Shown: positions 11,165 through 21,820 of the stretch, one piece after another
Position numbering within the stretch: position 1 is the stretch's first letter
How the letters are laid out: each line of letters opens with the position of its first letter
Assembly: GCA_037176845.1 (NCBI GenBank)
Contig: JAYKXP010000114.1
Location: 62,001-126,000, forward strand
DNA length: 64,000 bases
Reading direction: 5' to 3'
DNA from: Paramarasmius palmivorus
Taxonomy: Eukaryota > Basidiomycota > Agaricomycetes > Agaricales > Marasmiaceae
Notes under the pieces: model-generated
What the model was told of the DNA's origin: nothing
The model's input: the letters and a program-made list of their open reading frames with translations, nothing else
Databases searched by the model: none
Program-made: the position numbers and the translations under genes

Positions 11165-12619
11165 GTGAGATCTCGAAACTTAGGAAGAGAGTAGGTACCT
11201 ACAGGGGTCGAGGAACCGAATAGAGCATTATGCCCAACTTAAGGTTCGAACCAAGTTCGAATAAGGTGTCTGTTCTGCGAGCGATCCGAGTCTGGCAGTG
11301 GCAGGGCGGAGGAGACGATATACCTGTGTATAATACGCACTATTACCGACACTGTTTAACTTCAACTTCCCATTCCGTGATACTAGATGGTGCATGTGAT
11401 AGCTGAGATCAGAACGACACACGTAAATTAGGGTCACCAGGAAGACAACCCCAGCTAGTGTGAAGGATTGGTGCGCAACCGGCGGTTCAGCTACCTTAGC
11501 GACGCGTCACGCCAGCAGTGGATAGAGGACTGTCCCTAAGGATGCAGCAAGCACGCCAAGTCAGGGACGTCGACGTCACTGTCAAAGCGTCAACATTCTG
11601 TTTCAGACCATAGCTCCTTGAACTTACAGCACCGAGAAACGCGGAAAGCTGGACTCGATCTTGGATGATTTCTGGGTAGAGGCGGTACAGAACAAGGGGA
11701 ATGAAAGGGTTTTGAAGTGTAGGAAAGCGTGGCAAATCGCATATTCTCGAGGGTTCCAACAAGGTTCTGACTTGGTACGATAATGTCGCCCGACGTTACC
11801 TCCATAATGCACCAACGACGAAAGCCTAAAAAGCCTGCAGGACGTGATGTACACCGCCTCTCTGCCAGTGCTGACTTGTTTAAGTTATTTCCACGCATGT
11901 AACCGAACCGGAACGACGAGGTGACTGCCCGCGGTCTATATTGAGATAATTCTCCGTATTGCGTCGCAAAATAGTTCATAGCACGAGCACTGGGACAAGA
12001 TGAAGTGGCGGTATCCCACATGGTGCCAATGAATTGGTTGAGGAACGCAACATGGACCTACAACATCGCCCAGGATCAAGAAGTCCGCCGATCAAGGGTC
12101 AATCAGTGTTACGAAACTTTGCGGTGAAGTGTCGAGTTTTGGTCAAGTAAGGAATATCTTCTTGGAGAGCGTTGCTTCTCCGAAGGCGCGACGAGAGCTG
12201 GAAAGGCTTTCTTTCGAAGCCATGACTCGGAGTATACACTGGCAGAAGAGCGACCAGTAGCTTAAGTCACGATGAGATAATAGGATAATAGTACGATTTC
12301 ATGACAAGAAACCTAGATCTCACCAGGGTCTATATAAATGTTGGTATGGGAATGTTGATTGAATTGTCGAACATTAATGAACGGTTCCATTCATCGAAAT
12401 GGTCGTTCGAGCCGGAGGAAAAGAAAGAGTGGGAAAATTTTTTCAACCTTCGGCCAATTGATTACCGGCGCCTATAGATTAGATAACCTTTTTTCCCCGA
12501 ACGTTGTCTTGAATTCATCAGGGTCTCTTTGTCACGACTGAGCCTGTCACATTATTTCTTTACCTGACTCGCTGAACATGATAAAGCGAGGAGGGTGAAG
12601 CGATTCAACCTTCAAGATA
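11165..12619. other. No confident gene; NCS1 promoter at its right end
   Basis: Minus-strand frames at 11228-11437, 11496-11762 and 11590-12021 are open and could be exons of one gene (for example LQNPFIPLVLYRLYPEIIQD near 11720), but I cannot name a family or build a consistent splice chain. The part 12240-12619 is promoter sequence for the permease that follows. Confidence 0.4.
12275..12288 (+). promoter_or_regulatory. Paired GATA-factor motifs upstream of the permease
   Basis: AGATAA (12275-12280) and GGATAA (12283-12288) lie side by side about 340 bp before the NCS1 permease start, and a TGATAA occurs again at about 12579. In fungi, closely spaced HGATAR sites are the usual targets of AreA/Nit2-type nitrogen regulators. 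The first is a perfect match and the second deviates at one base. Function is inferred from motif and context only. Confidence 0.35.
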
Positions 12620-15145
12620 ATGGCCCCTACCACTGTCGAGGATCGCAAGAGAAATATCTGGAGCAAGTTGATCACTATCCTACAGGTTCCTCAAGAGCAA
12701 TTTGTCTCTGTTGAAGGTGCGTTGTGCAACTCATCGTTAACAAGTCCCAAGGATGCTCAATGTCGTCCTTGCGTTCAAGGTCACCAATGGAGTAATCATG
12801 AGTGAGTTTTGTCCTGGCGGATCTCAATCAACTCCTCACACCTTCACCAAACATCTTCATTCAGTCTCGATCCGACCCCCCCAGAAGAGCGCAAATGGAC
12901 CGCATGGGTTTTCGCATCCTTTTGGGCAGCGCACGCGGCAAATGCGGTCAGACACTCTTTCGGTCGATGCGAGCTTCAGTACTCATTGCAAATTCAGAGC
13001 GCTTGGACAGCCGGTAGCGCAACCGTCGCCCTCGGCTTGACCTGGTGGGAAGCTTGGACCGCACTGAACGTTTCCCATGTCATTGGGGTAAAACTCTGAC
13101 CATTACACTCAGTATTATTCTTATTCACGTTCGTCCCAGACATTCCTGGTGGTTGCAAATGGGCGGGTTGCTTCTCGGTATCACATTGGCTTTCCTGTTG
13201 TCGCTAGAGCGGCTTGGGGTATGTGGGGCAGTTACATGGCTGTCATTATGAGGTGAGTTGACCTACTTATTCCCTTTTACGCTTTCTGAATATTGTACAG
13301 GGCCGTTGTCTGCGTAAGTTTGGTTCAGGTAGTGGCCCACAGATCTGTTATACCTTCTCTATAGGTAATCTGGAATGGGGTGAATACGTTCTACGCTGGA
13401 AGGCTCGTCGATGTGTGTCTCCAGTGTATATGGCCTTCCTGGGTCGACGTTACGAACACGTTACCCGAATCGGCGGGTATTACTACGAGGCAATTGGCGT
13501 CATGTAAGCTGGTTTTTCTTCTATGCTTGGACAGTGCGAAAAGCTGACACTCCCTAGTCCTCATAGCATGGTTTGTGTGTACGTCTATATACATGTGTTT
13601 CGAGTTCTTCGCCTCAACATCTATTTCAGTCCAATGTCTAACACTTTTTCACCCTCGCGATCTGAAGTGGTTCTATATTATCAAATCGGTCATAGTGGTT
13701 CGGGAAATTCCTCCTGTGTCCGTCAAGTCCTTTTACTAATGCTCTACTAATAGTTTGTTGCAATGCATGGAATCCTTGGCTGGTGGATACACAAAAATGG
13801 CGGTGTTAACTTCCCTTCTCAGTCCACTATCCATCTCCCCAGCTCAGTACGCGGCTGGTTATGGATGCAAGCCTTCAATAGTGGTTTCGGGACCATCTCT
13901 TCCTTGACCGTGAATCAAGCCGACATAGCCCGATACTCAAGGAGACCGAACGACCAGCTATGGGGCCAAGTTTTTATGTTTCCCGTCGCCTCCGCAATTC
14001 CGGGACTCTATGGAATATTAGTCGCCTCAGCATCGAGAGAGCTTTACGGCAAGCCTCTTTGGAATCTCTGGGATGTCACGCAGACAATGCTTGACCAATA
14101 CCCTAACAATTCAGGTGCAAGGTTCGGAGTGTTCCTCGCTGCAGGGAGCATGGCCCTTGCCTTGATTGCGGTTAATCTATCGACGAATGTGAGTGAGATA
14201 TCTCTCCTGGATGCTGTGTCACTCAGGTTCCTTTCAGTGTCTACCATTTGGATCTGACCTCGCCGCCCTATTTCCCAAATACATGACAATCAAGCGAGGT
14301 CAGTTCATTTGTTGTCTAGCTGGCCTTGCTATTGTCCCTTGGAAGATTCTCAAAGACGGAAAGACCTTCTTGGCATTCCTATCGTGAGTAACGTTCCAAG
14401 AAGAATCTTTTATACTATACTGACCGGAACATCTTGCCTAGTGGCTATGGGTACTGGCTAGCACCAGGTGCCTCTATCCTCTTTATCGATTACTTGTAAG
14501 CCTTTTTGATCCCAGGTGCTGTAAGGTGTTTATTGACGTTTCTTGAAGTTTTATCCAGAAGGGCAACATCGTAACGAAGGAGCTATACAACGGTACACCT
14601 GGTGCATTGTATTGGTACAACCGAGTAAGCCCTGTCTAATGTCATCGAGGAACTTGTGACAGGTCTCATACTACGCGTCCAGGGGTGGAACATACGCGCT
14701 CCAATCATCACGGTCCTCGCACTGATTCCTTGTATGCCTGGGTACAGTCCTTTTTCACGGTCGCCAATTCGGAATCGATACTCAATACGTAACCCCAGGT
14801 TTGCATATAGCATAGCTCCCAGTGTTCGCATTTCGGACGATGCGAAACATATGTCCCATCTATCGTAAGTTCTGGATTAGCCGTCTCCTCAGCATTTCTA
14901 ATCTCGTGCTCACTAGTTTCCTTTTGACATACGTCATCGCGTGCATGCTGTATTACGGCTCCTACAAGATATGGCCTATAATATCTCCGTTGAAGGAGAT
15001 CCTTGAAGGACGGAGATTCGAGGCATTTGCGGATGAATTGGACATTTCAGAACGAGAACACAGCCTAGGGAGGCAACTAGGTCGCGAAGAGACCAAAAGC
15101 ACTACCGAAATTTTTGACAAGAGCGAATCATACATCGTTCCATAA
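12620..15145 (+). CDS. NCS1-family nucleobase/ureide permease (uracil-allantoin type)
   Basis: NCS1 carriers import nucleobases, nucleosides or allantoin across the plasma membrane with protons. About thirteen exons can be chained. Conserved NCS1 segments appear in order: WSNHDLDPTPPEERKWTAW (the N-terminal signature), AAHAANASAWTAGSATVALG, GLTWWEAWTALNVSHVIG, RYHIGFPVVARAAWGMWGSY, VIWNGVNTFYAGRLVD, LTLFHPRDLKWFYIIKS, SLTVNQADIARYSRRPNDQL, GARFGVFLAAGSMALALIAV, FGSDLAALFPKYMTIKRGQF and FIDYFFIQKGNI. The C-terminal tail is acidic and ends ESYIVP. Roughly twelve membrane segments fit the family. Substrate cannot be fixed from sequence, but two PuuE-type allantoinases follow immediately, which favours allantoin or a purine. 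GATA motifs upstream suggest nitrogen control. Confidence 0.9.
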
Positions 15146-15335
15146 AGGAACTTTGGAATCTAGGTTTCCGTACTCGTAAGTAGTACCGGCGATTATGGCA
15201 TTGAATGTATATATAGAATTGACTTATGAATAATCCATCGAAGATACACGCAGTATTTCACCTCCTTCGCTTCTTTTGAATAAGTCAAATGCTATCGTGG
15301 CTCAGCTGGTGCGATATTTCCAGAATAAGATGGTA

Positions 15336-16674
15336 TCATACGACTCTGCCTTGACACCTCTCTGGAGTATAGGGAAACTTCTCCCGCCAGTGTCGCGCAA
15401 TCTCGTCTCGTCGCGCCACCCAAACACCGTCTTTCTGAGAGATATAGTTCATGAATTTCTCCACGGCGGCCAATCGACCCGGGCGCCCGATACACCTATT
15501 GTGCAAGCCCACGGACATCATCTTGGCTTGGCCACCTAATCCTTTTTCATAAAGGACATCAAAGGTATCGACCTGGAGGAAAGATCCGTTCAGAATGACA
15601 AGAAGGGGGAAAGGAAAAGAAGTACAAGGTGCTTGTAAAAGTCTTCTCCTGAAGACCACCCTGAACCAGGCACAACAAAACGGAAATCGTTGCAGTCTCT
15701 ATATGGAAAGTACAATGTAAGACATAAGGGAGGCAAGTTGACCAAAGATACGTACAAAGTATATGGAATGACGAGCATCCCCTCGTCAGGCTCGCCTTCC
15801 GAAGCCAAAGGGCTTTCTAACCAATACTGGAAAGAAAGTCAGAAAATGAAGAGCGCATTATTAGGGTGACGAACAGGAAGATCATCACCGTAGCTGTCAG
15901 AACTGTACAAAAATTCTAGCCCCCTTTCCTTAGCTGCACGAGCGTATATCCTAGGACTCGCATTACTGCGCCTGCCAATCATCCATCCTCTGGGGATATC
16001 TGGGTCTCCTGTGTATTTCTGTAGGATATCGATAGCCTGGTGCATATGTTTTTCCTCTTGCTCGGGGGGTACTGCCATGAAGTTTATCCAGCGATTGCCA
16101 TGGCAAGCAATCTCGAACCCTTGCTCGAGAAGCATGGGTCCCAGATATGATGCACGCTCTAAAGCTGCGGCAACGGTGTATACAGTTGCTTTCATGTTGT
16201 ACCTGATTGGAGCGAGATGAGCAAACAGAGTACTTGTGACTGGAAACAGTGCAGCTTCTACTTTTTGAACAGACGCATCAGCCGGGGTAAACCAACACGA
16301 GAGCCATACTCGAATTGCGACTCAACGAGTTCATCACGTTCGCCGATGCGAGAAGGCTGAGCAAGGGTCTCGATAATAAATGTCTCTGAGTTAATTTCGT
16401 TGAGAAAGGCGTGTCGTCACCCCTTCGTGAATGAATATTAAACATACCTGAGCCGTCATCTCCCTCAAGAATGTTCCTTTCCCCGCCTTCCTCCCAGTTT
16501 ATTACCTACGCGTCCCATCAATCAGCAATTAAATGCGTTGGTCGAGATGGGACGGCTCACAAATGATACGGCGACTTTTGCATTGTTGGGCCACTGAGGA
16601 TCAGGCTGCTCCATTCCATAGCCGATGAGAGGTCTTTCGGGAAGGTATTCGGAATAGCGATGGCACCTTGCCAT
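15336..16674 (-). CDS. PuuE-type allantoinase / polysaccharide-deacetylase-fold protein, copy A
   Basis: PuuE-type enzymes use the NodB-like deacetylase fold and open the allantoin ring to allantoate. The first exon begins MARCHRYSEYLPERPLIGYG at 16674 and ends AVSF; the next opens VINWEEGGERNILEGDDGSE, the family hallmark. Later blocks are MKATVYTVAAALE, GFEIACHGNRWINF (compare the usual ASHGYRW), GWMIGRRSN, LEFLYSSDSYGDDLP, the segment around DCNDFRFVVPGSGWS, AKMMSVGLHNRCIGRPGR and VWVARRDEIARHWREKFP. The exon-exon pattern matches copy B. It is transcribed away from copy B across a short shared promoter. Fungal members are often annotated simply as chitin deacetylase-like; the FVINWEEGGE and GLHNRxIGRPGR motifs favour the PuuE branch. 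Confidence 0.85.
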
Positions 16675-16868
16675 GACTATAGTCAAGAGAAGTTCTGGAA
16701 AGGATCGAAGAAATGTGCGGCCTAATGTACTGAGGTGTCTTATCAGCCTGCCGGATGCACTTTGATTGTTTAGATTGCCGGTTCCCATAATAGGTAGATC
16801 GAGAACTTGGACAATAATACGCTTTGGAAGCCACTGAGTTGGGATACGAAAATTGCCTAGCTCACCTG

Positions 16869-16892
16869 GGACTGCCGCCAAAACGGCAGTCC
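16869..16892. promoter_or_regulatory. Perfect 9-bp palindrome with CCG-N6-CGG core between divergent PuuE genes
   Basis: GGACTGCCG is followed by six bases (CCAAAA) and its exact complement CGGCAGTCC. The core is an everted CCG-N6-CGG, a spacing and arrangement used by fungal Zn2Cys6 regulators, which bind paired CGG triplets. It lies in the 295-bp region shared by the two divergent PuuE-type genes. A TGATAA motif follows at 16915-16920. The palindrome is seen directly; its use as an operator is inferred. Confidence 0.45.
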
Positions 16893-16969
16893 ACTTTCGT
16901 CATGGTCTGTGGCATGATAAGGCAGAAGGGTACTGTGATGTGAAGTGCGTTTGCTTCGCCTTGTCCCCG

Positions 16970-18221
16970 ATGATGGACTGCCCACCTTTTCTTCCCCAAA
17001 GAGATTTCATCGGATATGGATTGGATACGCCTAGAAACTGTTGGCCGAACGGAGCGAAGATTGCGATCAGCTTTGTCGTAAACTTTGAGGAGTGAGTCCA
17101 GGAAATCTCACGTACACCGTGGTGTTGATAGCGGACTGGCCAGAGGCGGCGAAAGCACTTTGGCCAATGGTGACGAACACTCTGAAGGATACCTTCACGA
17201 GGCCTTCCACAAGACACCATACAGGGGCAAACGCGATCAACAGCTGGAGACGATGGTCAGTGCTTAAGCCTTCGAGCGCTTCTTCAAAGCTTCACTCACC
17301 ACATATCCAGTTCGAATATGGTACTCGCCAAGGACTACCACGCATTATTCGCCTATTCGAGAGATACGGATACAAGTTCACCACATTTGCCGTCGCTCGA
17401 GCTCTCGAGCTTGCTCCCCAATATGCCACACTGCTTCCAGAACTCGGCCATGAAATCGCTTCTCATGGATATCGCTACAGGTCCTACACCGATATGTCAC
17501 CCGAAGAGGAAGTGAAGCATATCTCGGACGCAATAGATACCCTTCGGCGGCTAACAAACGACCCAAAAGCTCCCGCTGGGTGGTACTTTGGACGGGGTAG
17601 CAGTCAGGCTAAGCGACTTATTGCCCGCGAACATCACAAACGCGGCCTTCCCCTCTTATACAGCTCTGATAGTTTTGCTGATGAGCTTCCGGTAAGTTCA
17701 ACTGCACGGAGTGTTGGATAAGTACGACTGACTTAAAATAGTTCTGGGTCGAAAGCCCCCTTGTCGATGAGGGCGAGAAAGACGATGGTCTCCTCATAAT
17801 CCCGTATAGTCTCGACTGTGATGATCATCGCTTCTTGTGTCAGGGATCGGGGTGGTCCACGTCCGACGACTTCTATTGGCACTTGAAGGAGACGTTCGAT
17901 TATTTGTATCAGGAAGGGTCCGAAGGACGACCAAAGATGATGACAATTGGGTAAAGGGTACCGAGGTTCTGATAAGATTAGCACGCTAATGCCTCCATTC
18001 AGATTACACAATCGAATCATTGGGCGGCCTGGAAGGTTCAAAAGCCTCCAAAAGCGCGTATTTCTCCGAGAAACACACGCCATTCGCTGATAACTCTTCT
18101 CTTTAGATTCGCGGAGTACATTTCACAAAAGCCTGACGTTTGGATTGCACGCAGAGACGAGATTGCCAAGCACTGGAAAGAGAAGTATCCTTATAACGCG
18201 CCGCTAAGAGAACACAGATGA
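16970..18221 (+). CDS. PuuE-type allantoinase / polysaccharide-deacetylase-fold protein, copy B
   Basis: This paralogue of copy A encodes about 300 residues from the double ATG at 16970. Exon 1 ends in AISFVVNFEE; after a GTGAGT intron it continues GGESTLANGDEHSEGYLHEA, then MFEYGTRQGLPRIIRLFERY, HEIASHGYRYRSYTDMSPEE, GWYFGRGSSQ, LLYSSDSFADELP|FWVES, LIIPYSLDCDDHRFLCQGSG, PKMMTIGLHNRIIGRPGR and VWIARRDEIAKHWKEKYP. The final intron (18054-18106) needs a GC donor (CAAAA|GCGCGT) to keep frame and give QKFAEYISQ, matching EKFMNYISQ of copy A. Alternatively one extra A in the A-run before it hides a normal GT donor. Its retained ASHGYR motif is closer to bacterial PuuE than copy A. It likely acts with the adjacent permease in allantoin use. 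Confidence 0.84.
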
Positions 18222-18383
18222 AGAACGTACCAGTAAGCGTACAGGATTGAGGAAGCCAGAGCTACTCGAGTTACTTCTTTATTACTCCATACATGTCTAT
18301 TCGCACCGTAGTTCCGAAACACTCTGCTTATACCGCACGTCATCCACCCTTCCGAATACAATGGCCATTGAATTCCAGTATGA

Positions 18384-19726
18384 CTATAACTTTCCCGATG
18401 CGCATCGTACACCGGTCAGAACTTCATAAACCGCACGAGCTACCCCTGGAGGATTTGTTTGCACAGCCTACAGGTCGTTCAGAAAGAGAAGCGTCACAAC
18501 TCTACCCAGATTCACTTACAAGGTGTCCAGCGTTAGCTACTCGAGAGAAAGAGGCAAGGTTTTTCACGCCACCCAGAGCATTATTGACAACATCCTCCTT
18601 TACGTCCCCTGGACTGAAAATCGAGTCAATATTTTGGCTTGGAGATTCATTGCAGAGTCATAGCTTACACGTAGTCATCTATAGCACCGTATGCCAGGTG
18701 AATTGGAACACGTTTGGCATATGTTGAGAGATCCTTGTATATCGATGAAACACCGTGCCTATCGAGGTATGCTGCCTGATGTCGTTCAGGCTGAATGCAC
18801 AACAATAGTCTCGCAAAATTTATACCGTTTCCTGTTTTCTTGTGCACTTGAGTGTCACACCCTCCTTATCTGGGTATTCCATGGTTGGTAGTGGCCTTAG
18901 TCCATGTCTCTGAGAAGGATATCTGCTCATGACAACTTTCAGCAACGAAAGAAAGTGCGCACCACGTAAAGCCTAAGAACTCTGTCGTCCCAAGCCTTCC
19001 ATGACTTCCTACTTTTAAACGACGAGTAAGCGTCTTCTTGAGAAGCCCAGATATCTCTACGGTTCAATGAACCACTGGCAAGAAAATTGGTCTCTACTGA
19101 GAATTCCACGGTCGGGTCGAGCTTCATTATCATGGGTTCGAGGAGGATCATGGACTCAAATCTAATCAGAGGAAAGAAATTCATGGAGAATAGCCTATTA
19201 GATGCCAATGAGTAAAGAGAAATCAGCGTGTTATTGAGATCTTACAAAGATGCAGCACCCATTGAGTGGCCTATACCAACCAGTCTGTGGTCGCGAAAGT
19301 CGGTATCAATCCCTTTGCCCAGTCCCATTAAAACAGAGTGTATGGCGCGACCATATTCTTCCCATTTGACTCGGAAGAGAACTCGTCAGTTTTGGTAAGG
19401 TATCGAAGAGACTGAGACACACATATTGGCTCGTATCCAATGGAAAGCCTCTCTTCGTTTAAGACAGCAGCATCCCCGTGGTTTGGCGCATCTATTGCCC
19501 ACATTTCACGAATACGCAAACTATCACCCTCCAAATCTATCAATGCCCACAAGCCCTCTATTGTAGGTTCCCATTGCTCCTTGTGAAAGCCAGTACCATG
19601 GGCGAAAATCAGCGTGAATGCTGTTGGATCATTAAAGTGTTTTGATTCGGATTTCCAGTAACGCTTGACAGTCGTCAGAAGAGGATAATATGGGCGAGGG
19701 TCGAAGATAAAGCTTTGGGATTGCAT
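18384..19726 (-). CDS. Alpha/beta-hydrolase fold protein
   Basis: Starts MQSQSFIFDPRPYYPLL at 19726 and contains the early block TLIFAHGTGFHKEQWEPTIE (oxyanion HG motif), MWAIDAPNHGDAAVLN, and the nucleophile elbow VGIGHSMGAASL with Ser in GxSxG. Later exons give ESMILLEPMIMK, a cap helix rich in Arg/Ser (SRKSWKAWDDRVLRLYV|RHGLRPLP), then HLAYGAIDDYV|PGDVKED, and SRVANAGHLAVQTNPPGVA, which supplies the catalytic His after the VxGAGHL-type loop. It ends RCASGKL at the TAG at 18384. The upstream in-frame ATG at 19858 adds 44 poorly conserved residues and is not preferred. This expanded fungal hydrolase family is annotated only as AB-hydrolase; the substrate is unknown. Confidence 0.82.
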
Positions 19727-20924
19727 TGGCGATGACAGGAAGAATTCGAGTGGAGAGTCGGTAACATTTTTCCCGGTGAAGGGTACGGCAGGGCATGTGA
19801 AAAATTTGTCGGCAACTTGACCTTGAACCACCACGAGAAAAATAACCGGCTTCTCCACTCAATGATTTTTGACGTTCATAAATTCACAGATTTTCTGGTC
19901 CAAATCATATTCTATCAATGGTATTCAAATATACCCATTGCAGCTATCCTGATTGGCTGTACTATCTTGTGGCAGACTCGGATTGGTTTCGTTTCGGCTT
20001 CAGACACTTAAACGTCATACCTTGCGCCCCACTGGCAATCATTGTGCTGATCAGAGCGAGCGAGAAGCCCATAGTCATTTGATTTCGGTAAGTAGAACAT
20101 TTACACTCGAATTCTTCTTCAAATTTGAACTTGAAGTCTAGTACAGAGTCAATATTTTCCATCTCTTCACCTCAGCTCCTTTGACATCAGGTCAGCCGGC
20201 TGCGCGTATCCTCTGCTCGGTCTTGGTGCACTGGTGCATGGTTTGCTATCACTTTGCGTCTCTGGGTCAACTGACGAGGAGCGTGCAGTAGGATGCACAT
20301 GAACGCCGTTCTTTTGCCCTGAAATCAGACGGAATGACTTCCAGGAACGATTTCGAAGATTCTCAGCATGAATTATGCCTAATTGAACATTATGAACAAG
20401 TTCAAAATCGGCTCAGAAAGAAGCATACCATCAAGGATTTGCCCACCAATCCGTTCATCACCGAGCATTCATCGATCCGAAGATAGGCCAGACCTTGACA
20501 GACCTTGACTGGGAGGAAAATTCCACGCCTTCGGCCTAATGGGTAATGTCGCTGCAAACGGCCCCTGAGGCCTGATAGTTTAAATGGCGAAGCCTTATAT
20601 CGCCCACTTTCTCGCCTATCCCGTTTTTCTTGTATTACCGGCGATGATGTTGGGTCGACACAGCTGCAAGCTCATTGCAACTGGCTACCGAGGCATGGCC
20701 AGTGTCCACACGTCTCACCGGTCGACCACCCGGCAAAGGATTCAGACCGCGGACACCAACCAACACCATCCCGTTCTCTTCGCGTTGGTCGAGGATAGTG
20801 TATTGAAAGCTTCTCCTCATCTACCAAAGCGAACTGCAGAGATCGTCACGAGAGCAGCAGCACCAATGTCGGTGTATATGATTCAGAAGAAGGGAGTTGA
20901 AGAACGCGATAGGTACCGTGATTC
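19727..20924. other. Intergenic between divergent hydrolase and methyltransferase
   Basis: Contains promoter sequence for both flanking genes. A plus-strand open frame at 20584-20976 (130 codons, starting MAKPYIAHFLAYPVF) overlaps the methyltransferase start in another frame. It has no domain signal, and I treat it as probably non-coding or an upstream exon of uncertain status. I recognise nothing else here. Confidence 0.4.
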
Positions 20925-21820
20925 ATGGACTCCGCTGCGTCTTTTCTGGAGACTGATACCGGGCGTTTTAGATTAGATATGCAATTTTGGTATTATAAAA
21001 ACCATCACAAACGCAACCTGATATATGATCCACAAGTCATAATTCCAACGGATGGGGTTGTGATGGACTCAGCAACAGGATCTGGTCAGCTTCAGAAGAG
21101 GGACAATGGTTACTTGACTCACCTACAACATTTCAGGTGCATGGATTTTAAATCTCTTCCAAGGACCTTCCGCCTACCGTCGAGATGCATGCAATAGATT
21201 TATCATCTGTTCATTTTCGCTTTGGCACGGCTCCACGCAACGTCCACTTCACTCAAAGCTCCGTCACCTCTTTACCAAGAAACTGGACTCACAAATTCGA
21301 CTTCATCCAACAGTCGTTCCTCATCAGCTCACTGTCCACCACAGACTGGCCCTTCGCTATCGCCGAGCTACATCGAGTGCTTAAATCAGGCGGATATCTC
21401 CAAATTCAAGAGCTTACTTCGTTCCTTGGTGTTGCGCAGTTGGATGGTGTACGACCAGGCTGTGCTGCCTCGAAAGTCCGCGATATGATGGTTGCAATCA
21501 GGGAGCGATATGACTATCTTGTACACCCGCCGAGACAGATTGTGAAGATGCTGAAAAAGGCTGGGTTTAGGGACATTAAGTGCGACGTGAAGGAGGCTCC
21601 CAGGTTGGGTGCGCGGTTTGGTGGCGAAACGGGGGCTGCTGGGCTGGACTTGCATGTCAGTGCGTTAAGAACGATGAAAGACGTCGTCCTTGTGAATGAA
21701 GGGTTCGGCATCGTTCGTGACGGGGCAGAGTTTGACTCTGTGATGACGGGCTACGCTACGGAGTGTGAGGAGGACGGTTTGCCAGCGTACGAATGTTGTA
21801 TAATTTGTGCCCAGAAATAA
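20925..21820 (+). CDS. Class I SAM-dependent methyltransferase with an apparent +1 frameshift
   Basis: This is a UMTA/TAM-type fungal methyltransferase, a group often found near secondary-metabolism genes. The first exon, from ATG 20925, reads MDSAASFLETDTGRF through LDMQFWYYKNHHKRNLIYDP to VVMDSATGSG, which is motif I. The intron 21085-21136 is canonical (G|GTCAGC...TTTCAG). The next exon starts GAWIL, but an AAA run at 21150-21152 then shifts the frame; one base fewer would connect to KDLPPTVEMHAIDLSS and the rest. Downstream motifs are HKFDFIQQSFLISSLS, AIAELHRVLKSGGYLQIQEL (post-motif II/III) and a C-terminal ECCIICAQK. As given, the gene is broken. It could be a recent pseudogene or a homopolymer error; the rest of the frame is intact, favouring the latter. 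Confidence 0.75.

Noticed and set aside
11496..12060. Possible minus-strand STE3-like receptor, suggested by a stretch reading LNQFIGTMW
   Set aside because: Only a few residues resemble the receptor family, no chain of seven helices can be built, and the neighbouring frames do not match. A pheromone-precursor-like frame with a CaaX end was not seen either.
8696..18221. One secondary-metabolite cluster including amidase, permease and PuuE genes
   Set aside because: No backbone synthase (PKS, NRPS, terpene synthase) is present; the gene content fits nitrogen nutrition better.
20584..20976. Plus-strand frame of 130 codons before the methyltransferase
   Set aside because: No domain signal, overlaps the methyltransferase start in another frame, and cannot be spliced to it in a way that yields family sequence.
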